NCBI GenBank assembly: GCA_011947345.1
Contig: JAAVTG010000711.1
Span: forward strand, 349,303-413,302
Origin: Phytophthora quininea
Lineage: Eukaryota; Oomycota; Peronosporomycetes; Peronosporales; Peronosporaceae
Length of the DNA: 64,000 nucleotides
Direction: 5' to 3'
The notes below the pieces were generated by a model. That model did no database searches. It saw only the letters and a list, made by a program, of their open reading frames with translations, and was not told the DNA's origin. The translations under genes and the position numbers were made by a program. Numbering within the stretch: position 1 is the first letter of the stretch; every line of letters starts with the position of its first letter. Positions 56,899-64,000 of the stretch are shown piece by piece.

Positions 56899-58537
56899 AT
56901 GGCCGGCACGCGGCTGCAGATCGTGGCCGCCTTCGTGCTGTTCGCCGTGCTGGTTTCGCCCATCGCCTGGCATCTCACCCAAGTAGAGCGCGTCCCGCTG
57001 CCCGTGGAGCGCATCCAGCGGCTCTCCTGGTCGGACTCGCGCTTCTCCGGCGACAAGCTCCAGGTTACGCTCTTCAGCCTGCAGCCCCTTACAAAGATCA
57101 AGTCATTTTCCAGTACGACAAGTGTCGAATATTCAACGCAGCAATTGCAATTCGATTCCGATCAGAGTCGATCCGTCCAACACGCAGCTGCTAAAGGAGC
57201 CCAAGAAGTCGACGAGCTGCTCAAAACGCTGCTACCAGACACCCAAGACACTGGTTTTAGTGTGTTCTTGTTATGTGATGAAGCAAAGAACTCTCCAGAG
57301 TTGTTTGTGGGGAAGTATCGCCATGCGTGGACCTTTCAGTGTCAAATTGAGGAGATGCGGTGTATTCTTCCATCGAGAGAGTAATTCGAGACCATGTGTA
57401 CCCCCAATCCAGATTAAAACAGACACGTCGGAGACCAAATGGCCAGGAGAGCACTGCACTACCGTCTGCAATTTTCAGTGCTGAAAGAGACCCCATCGAC
57501 GCCGTGGGACGTGAATCTGGAGAACTTAGTGCAGCAATACATGGGGAAGATGCTGCACAAGTTTTCAGCTGTCGCCAACTTCACAGTGGAGACGCAGGTG
57601 GTGAACTATGCCAGACTGGCCAAGGAAGTCACGCCAAATGCCGACGGATCGGCGTTTTATTTGAACGCTGAGGATCTTAAGCAGTTCAAGAGTGCTAACG
57701 ATTTCTTGGATGCCTCGGTGTTGGATGATCGCGAGCAAGTTTTGCATTTCATGGCAGCGCTTCCTGATGCTGCGCATGCTCCTCTGTATATCCGCCCAAG
57801 TGACCAGTCATCAAGTAGTAGAAGCCTCCCAACCTCGTTCGAGTTGCCAGGATGGGGCACCGCTGTCATCTTGAACCCGCACGCGCTAAATGGTCTCCCT
57901 TCTGGGGACGATACCCCAGCAAATGTTGCCACTGCAAAGCGGAAGGAACTACAGCGTCTCATGGGATTATTTGTCACTGAATTTCGCTCTGCTTGGCGTC
58001 TCAGATTTCGTTGACAGGCAACGAAAGGAAAACGCGGCGAGTGCAAACTCAAAACAGCGAATCGTGTTTCTGCCTTCGCCCGCTGATGGGGTAACGGACT
58101 GGGAGCTGGATGTTGTTATGCGTGATCGCTTTGCTAATCTCATGCAGACGGCAATCGAAACATTGCAGTCTACCCTGGAGCTTGTAGAGACACTGCCGGA
58201 GCTGAGTGTGCTGGAGCGTGTGCAGTCTCGAGTGGATACGGCTGTCACCAGACTAGAGTCCATCCTTTGCGATAACAACATCCATGACAAACAAGAGTGC
58301 GTGGCCGTTGCAGACCTGCGCGGTCTGTTGACTATGGCGCGCCAAGCATCAGAACTCACTGACGCTGCGTACTATGATCACACTATGATCCGGCAGCTAT
58401 ACTTTCCTCAGGAGCAAATGCTTGGAGTGTATGCGCCGCTGTTGGCACCTCTTATCTTACCCTTCTTGTTGGGACTCGTGCGCGAACTCAGACGATGGAA
58501 AGCGAAGCGTGCTGCTAAGAAATCCAAGCAGCAGTAA
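56899..58537 (+). CDS. PIGS: GPI transamidase subunit PIG-S, frame broken
   Basis: It begins MAGTRLQIVAAFVLFAVLVSP (N-terminal span) and contains YRAPLP-like VERVPLPVERI, FSVLKETPSTPWDVN, LHKFSAVANFTVETQVVNYA, APLYIRPSDQ and GWGTAVILNP. After a frame change come DWELDVVMRDRFANLMQTAIETLQS, YDHTMIRQLYFPQEQMLGVYAPLLAPLILPFLLGLVREL (C-terminal span) and a basic tail. These match the PIG-S luminal domain and the diagnostic LLYFPDDQKFAIYIPLF-like segment. Breaks occur near 57370, 57470 (T4 run) and 57990. PIG-S is part of the ER complex that attaches GPI anchors. Confidence 0.85.
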
Positions 58538-58585
58538 AGCAATGAAATTGACGTTGAAACTTTTCCCAACCTTTGAAATGGATTG

Positions 58586-60741
58586 CTATCCTTCCAGCAA
58601 CCGATGCGGAGTCACGAGCTCTGTTGGGTAGCGTTCATTGCCTAGCGGATCCCATCCATCTGGACCACGCCCACAATGTACTCTGGGCTGTTGGTCTTCG
58701 TCATGGTCTGCACAAAGTGGCGACCCACCAAGTGACAAAGCTTGCCAAACTGCTTCATCCGTCCAAGAAGGAAGAGCTTCCAGTTGTGTGAATTCCAGCG
58801 CCAGGTAGAAAATCACGAGATCTTTGTTGACTTTCTTCGGCAGTGCTTTGAGAGGATTTCGAGACAATGATAAATCGTACAAATATGTCGAGGCAAGCAG
58901 ATCATCTTCGGGTACGGTGTCGATGTTGTTATCGATCAAAGAGAGCTCCGAAATCACCGGTATCTGGAGAAGAGTGGATGGGAATGCATTAAGTTGAGAA
59001 TGTTCAATGTAAAGAATTTGGATGTTGTTCCAGGTAGGAAGAACTTCTTCGGGGATTGCTGTCAGGTTAGAATGAGAAAACTCAATATCAATAAGCCTCC
59101 GTGGCATGGGGTCCTGCAGGATTCCGACAGGTACAGCAGTCAAATTGACATGAACAAAAATGAGGGAGATTAGTTCCACGTGAAGTTGCGCGGAGAGAGC
59201 TGCGTTTTGTCCCCAATTCTCCAGTGTCGCGTTCCACAACTCGATACCCAGCAGAAATGGGAATTCGCGGATGATGGGGGCATCGTAAACGCGGAGCAAT
59301 GCATAAAGATGATGCTGTGCAATGCCTCACGATCTAACGAATTGAGCGATCCGACTGAGGGTGTGTCTTCGTCTTGTTTGTAGCAATTGTACTTGATGAC
59401 GGAGCAGCTGAAATTTGGAGAGAGCCACGGATGCATGTGTTGAAGACACAAGCTTTGCATGGCCTTGATATCTCCAGCCTTCCTCCTAAACTGTGCAGAG
59501 AGGTGGATAGCAAGCACGATCACTGCAGTGGCGAGGAACAAGTACTGCGCTGCTATGTAAACAAATTGTTTGATCGATCTTCGTCTGCTCTTGGGAAGTG
59601 TTAGTGGTGATGCATCCAATGTTTTTCGCTTGCTCCATAGCCCCGTAGTGAACGATGGTGATACTGCAGATCCAATTTGTGACGACCCCAATACAGACGC
59701 GATGGCCAACAAGCACAGGAAAGCACTCAGATGAGGAACGCCCTTGATGATGGCATTCGTCCACGATATGGCAAAGAACGCTCGGTTCTCGTGCACAAGA
59801 TTGGAGAAGGCGATCTCTCCGTAGAGGATGGAGTCTGGAAAGTTGAGGCTCTTCACGTCAAACTCGAGCATGTATGGCAAAATGATCAGACTTGGGATGA
59901 TAATGCTCGACGCTGTTGTCAATAAAACGTCGGCGACGAGACCTGACAAGCGCACAGGGTCGGCCACGGAGACGGAAGTTAAGGCGATTTGTCGCCTTTT
60001 GAGCAACAATCGCTGGATGATGAACCCACAGCAACAGTTTGCCACCACAACCGCTACCTTGGTGTGGTTGATCCACGGTCGCGCGATCATTTTGCTGTAT
60101 CGGTAGCTCTGAAAAACCTGCGTAACGATCTCCACCAGTTTGCGGAAGCCAAAGGTGATGTCGTACACGTCGCTGTCGTGATAATCTCGCGAAAACTTTG
60201 CGATACGATCAAATGCGGTTGATGGAGCTAGAACGCTCACGATGAGCCTGATGGGGAAGCTGCAAGCGCTGCCGAACCTCAACCGGTAGACTGCTGGTCT
60301 GCCAGCGATGATTGATACGACGATGTGGGTGAAGAGCTGCAGCGCGTGGGCTGTTCCTAGAACGCCAAAGACAGACCCCACCACGCGAAAGTGTCGATCA
60401 GCTGCTGGCGCCAAGAGTGTTGCGAAATAAACGAGATATTCGTTCTCCATAAGCCAGTAGAGCTTGGCACAGGCAAGCAGGAACAACGCGCAGATGGAGT
60501 GCAACAAGATCATGAACGTCCAAAGAGCTGTGTATTGGGCTTCAGAGAAATTGGTTCTGGACAAGTGAAGGTGATGGATCCCAGGGCCCGGTGCCCCGGG
60601 AACGACTTGATGCATCGATGTCTGGTAAAGCGTTGGCGCCGAGTATGGTATTCGCAGCGTACAAACAATGACGTAGTCCATAGATAGCCTCCTCACAGTA
60701 CATGCCAGCAACGAATCCGAGCCAGGACGTTTTGCACTCAA
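58586..60741 (-). CDS. Oomycete multi-span membrane protein with C-terminal leucine-rich repeats, frame broken once
   Basis: Starting near 60741, about 10 hydrophobic segments (for example TALWTFMILLHSICALFLLAC, VAVVVANCCCGFIIQRLL, ILPYMLEF) are followed by an extracellular Cys-containing linker (FSCSVIKYNC). Leucine-rich repeats come next (LISLIFVHVNLTAVPVGIL, IDIEFSHSNLTAIPEEVL, IQILYIEHSQLNAFP, LSLIDNNIDTVPED, LSLSRNPLKALP), closing with LGGSPLC and WDPLGNERYPTELV, typical of an oomycete LRR family. The frame breaks at the G5 run 59276-59280; one extra base is needed. The exact start is unsure because the 5' part overlaps repeat copy C. Confidence 0.75.
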
Positions 60742-62915
60742 AAAACAAGCTCACACACGTACCGGTTCGAACACAAAAGTGTGGCTGCAATGTCCTAGTC
60801 GTTTTAGATGACCACAACTAGCCGTCCACCAGTCGGAGGACAGCTCGTTGCCGCGCATCCATCTGAGCGACGCTCTTGCAGGTTTCGGAGCTGTCGCCTT
60901 CGACTCGAAAAGCCCAATGCCAACACCTCGATATTCGGAGCAGTGCACTCGCGGCTGGTTGCAACGTGGACACCTTCCGAGTCCGAATGTCTGTCGACAC
61001 TCTTCTCCAAGGCCGCGTCGTCACCGCGGCAAGTCAAAAGGCGATGCGTTGAAAGCGTGACTCAAGTCGTCGACGACGGTGGGACCGCGGCGGCCGCGTA
61101 TGGAGACGAACGCGTGCTGAATTCCCTCCGACGGAAGGCTGAGTGCAATGACCAAACGCCAACGCAAACACCGTCGACGCCCTCCTTCGCGGGCGATGAA
61201 GCTTCGTGTCGGCTTCCTCGACAGCATATCTCTTCACCAGATCCGCCTGCTCGCTCCGTCGGCCTCCATACTCGGCTCCAGAGAGGCTGACTCATGTTGC
61301 CGAGCGGCGTCATGTCTCGGTGAAACCAGCCTGCAGCGCAGTCTCCATTGCACGTGAGTAACTCGCGTCAAACCTGAGCGTTGCGGCAGCTAACGCCCGT
61401 TGTCGCGGCGATCATCTGCTCGGCGACGACCTCTAGACGCCGCACGTTGCGCCTCGGTGGGGTGATTCACGCTGCGCCGGGGCCGGCTGGGAGGTCAGGC
61501 ACCTTCACCACGACGCCTCAACGCCGACGCCGACGCCGACACCGACGCCGACGCCTCAACGCCGACAAGACCGGCTGCAAGACTGTCGAGCGTCGACGCC
61601 AAAGGGCTGACCGCTGCCGTGCAGATAAGCACAGGAAGCCATGATCAGCCGCCGACTTCGTGTCTCCGACGCCGGATACCGCTGGAAGAAGCGGAGACCG
61701 CGTTGAAGCGGCTATAGGGCAGGCCGTGCACGAAGTCGATGCTCGACGCGACTTGAGCAGGGCAGGGCCCAGCCCCGACTCGGCTGCCTTCGATTCGATC
61801 TCTGCAATCGCAGTCGTCGCCAGCTGCAAGCGGAATACACTCGCTTAGCACCGACACCTGAGCCACTCGAGCCCGACTCTGGGCCAACGGCAGGCGGGTG
61901 GTTAAACCCGCTGGTTCTCCGAGCTGTAGCGAAGTCACACCGTGGGATGCACCTGGAGAGCGGGCCACGACTCGAAGCGTGCTCGACGTATTTACATGTA
62001 CGTGTCCACCTCACCTGTCCCCCAAGCTGTTCCTCGCCGTCTTCACTTTTGGATCGGCCTCGGCGTGATCGCTTGTCTGGTCTGTCTGTCTGCTCGGATT
62101 TGCTTCTGCACTGCATCGCTCCACCATGACGGCAATGCCTGCAATGATTCCCACCACCACCGCTATGGATAGGACCGCCACCGCCAAGACCACCACGACC
62201 ACGACCACGACCGACATCGACACCGACGCTCATCGGCAAGAAGCGAGCATTGCCTGTGTCGGACAGACCCGCACCGGGCACCGACATCGACATCGACATC
62301 GACATCGACATCAACACTGACGCCGGTCGTTCTCACCTCGGCCTCCGCGCTGGGCCTGCCCACCGCCGGCCACGACGACGACGGAGAGGAGATCCTGGTG
62401 GAGGAAGACCCGCTGCCGCACGAGATCGCCTCGGACCCGGCGCTGCGCTGCCGATACCCGAGCAAGCACTGCCTGCGCGCCCGCACGGTCAAGAAGACGG
62501 GCGCGCTGCACAGCATGTGCGCGTTCCACCGCGCCAAGGCGAACCGCAACCAGCGGCGACTGGAGAAGCGCAAGCGTGAGCGGCTGCGTGCGGCGAGCGG
62601 AGAGGCCGTCAACACGCACCCAATTGCTCTGTTCGACCCGATCGAGAGGGAAGCTGCTCCGTTGGCGACGGCGGTGGGGATGGCCTCGTTCTCGCCGGAG
62701 CTGAAGTTCACAGAGCTGCTTGACTTTCCGACGCCGTCACTGCACCGGTCTCCTCGTCAGGTGAGTGCCGACTTGGAGCCGTTCCGGACACCGACGCCGC
62801 TGTGTTTGGAGGACGTGGAGGAGCTGTACGAGCTGGTGGACGTTGCGGTGAAGCAGGAGGTCGTTGTGGACGGTAACGATCTGCTGGAGAGTGCGCTGCG
62901 GTGGCTCGCGTAGAT
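60727..62915 (+). repeat. Duplicated segment, copy C
   Basis: Direct orientation with copy B. It shares the full length with copy A, including about 160 bases absent from B. It has a 5-unit GACATC array at 62283-62312. Besides the Cys/His gene I see no supported second gene in the 1.3 kb upstream portion. Confidence 0.85.
62126..62913 (+). CDS. Cys/His-motif protein, copy C, broken in the N-terminal repeat tract
   Basis: From MTAMPAM (62126) the Thr-rich N-terminus runs into the microsatellite-like tract, where the frame differs from copies A and B: different ACCACG/GACATC counts, and a GGG at 62277-62279 where copy B has GG. The frame read from there stops at about 62320. The conserved part (from 62398: EEDPLPHEIASDPALRCRYPSKHC to the stop at 62913) is intact, so the C-terminal domain is preserved. 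It may be a pseudogene, or the tract may be misassembled. Confidence 0.55.
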
Positions 62916-63186
62916 AACATTGCCAACTAGATGAAGAGAGTAATGCAAGTGTTGAAGTCGATGCACGTCATATCGAGTTTAATTTTTCGGGACGGTAAGG
63001 TTAAATTATCAAGGTTAAATACAGATTTCAATTGCCCCCAGAACGCGGACGCCCTGCAAAGCTCTCTCGAGGTATGTTGCTCCTCACCTGCCCACACGCT
63101 GCTCTCATCGTGGCGAGGCCCTACCTCCGTCTTCTCCATCTCCCCCTTTGCATATCCATACTAACAGCCCGCTCTAAACGCTGTAG

Positions 63187-64000
63187 ACCGAGTCGACACT
63201 TTGCAAGCAAAACTCGCCTTTATGTCCTCCGAAGACGCGCTCTTGGGCTCGTCCCTCGACGGATTGCCGGACTTCTTCACCAATGGGAATGTAGACGACA
63301 CCAAGTACGAATCTCTGCTGGCAGATCTACGCGCCCACGACCTCTTGGGCCCCGTAGAGAGCGGTGCTCAGGCCGCCGACGCTGGCGACTCGTCGCTCTT
63401 CTTTAACGACGCCTTCTCGGCGGTTTCATGGGCAATTTCCAGTCCGGTGGCTCCCAGAGTGATAGTAAGTCGGCGGGCGGCGCCAGAGCTCCACCAGGCT
63501 TCTCGGCTCGAGCTCCACCAGGTTTGGCAGACTCGGACTCGGATCTGAGCTGGGCACGTGGCCAGCAAGAGTTCTCGCGACTGGAGGAGAAGTTCCATGG
63601 CAAGACGGACACGTCTACAAGTGCTACTGCTACAGGGAGAGCTCCTCCGCCAGGATTGAGCTTGGAGCAGGACTCGGAGCTCGATGAGAGTCAAGTACCA
63701 GGACTCAGAGGATTGGGACTAGACGATGATGACTCAGTGGACGGATCTGTGCCAGCGGATGCAACTAAGGAATGAAGCCGCCTCCGGTGCCTCAAGCCCC
63801 GCCGGCCCCAGCGCCGCCAATGCAGAATGCTCAGCAGCAACAAAATGCGCAGCCGCCTAACGCGTGGGTGCTCCTCCGATGGCTCCTCTGCAACAACAAC
63901 ATCCGCAACAAATGCAGTACATCCCGCCACCTCCGCCGCACATGCAAGGACAGTCTCCGCCGCACATGCAAGGACAGCCTCCGCATCCAATGTACATGGG
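63187..64000 (+). CDS. P/Q-rich protein, possibly PAT1-like, incomplete at window end
   Basis: A strong donor CGAG/GTATGT at 63072 and acceptor CTGTAG at 63186 define a 115-nt intron, probably in the 5' UTR; the coding start is taken as 63222 (MSSEDALLGSSLDGLPDFF). The frame moves at a G3 run (63430-63432), an A2 run near 63772 and a G3 run near 63867, giving SWGNFQSGGSQSD, GQQEFSRLEEKF, an acidic LDESQVPGLRGLGLDDDD, then Pro/Gln/Met-rich sequence. Pro/Gln-rich proteins of this kind include the mRNA-decay factor PAT1, but its diagnostic C-terminal domain lies outside the window. Confidence 0.5.

Overview
The window reads as nuclear DNA of an oomycete close to Phytophthora. The evidence is short GT-AG introns (about 50-235 nt) in compact, GC-rich genes; head-to-head genes sharing short promoters with CCAAT boxes; oomycete-type initiator motifs (TCATTCC-like); a secreted type-1 necrosis-inducing (NLP) family gene; an LRR plus multi-membrane-span protein; flagellar genes (IQUB, roadblock, centrin); and a chromodomain Ty3/gypsy retrotransposon.

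Layout. 1-11,340 is gene-dense: an unrecognised LRR-like protein, a divergent SDF-family transporter, IQUB, dynein roadblock light chain, importin alpha, a secreted repeat protein and an old yellow enzyme. 11,341-16,617 is gene-poor, with pogo-like and hAT transposon relics around an intact NLP gene. 16,618-43,080 is mostly housekeeping: a Myb-like protein, a 2.6-kb gene-free stretch, an acidic nuclear-type protein, an OB-fold protein, ribosomal eS17, centrin, ORC3, RPB10, a large acidic protein, two cysteine synthases (cytosolic and organelle-targeted) beside a third decayed copy, a small nuclear-type protein, a PH-SnoaL-C2-MAP kinase fusion, mitochondrial uS9, SNF7/VPS32, a glycosyltransferase and SEC13. 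43,270-62,915 is a duplicated zone: a segment of about 2.1 kb carrying a Cys/His-motif gene occurs three times (one inverted). Between the first two copies lies a 6.6-kb Ty3/gypsy element with near-identical LTRs and a 5-bp target duplication. PEN-2, a GYP-repeat protein, PIG-S and an LRR-membrane protein lie between the second and third copies. The window ends inside a P/Q-rich, possibly PAT1-like gene.

Functional themes: cilium/flagellum (IQUB, roadblock, centrin), replication and nuclear import (ORC3, importin alpha, RPB10), endomembrane and GPI/secretase systems (SEC13, SNF7, PIG-S, PEN-2), sulfur assimilation (cysteine synthases) and plant interaction (NLP, other secreted proteins).

A caveat for every gene: many otherwise well-conserved coding regions are broken by the apparent loss of single bases in short homopolymer runs. 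At almost every site one additional base in the run restores the conserved frame. I read this mainly as a systematic consensus error in the assembly, so broken frames here should not be taken as pseudogenes without checking. I annotate each such gene across its full span and give the break positions.
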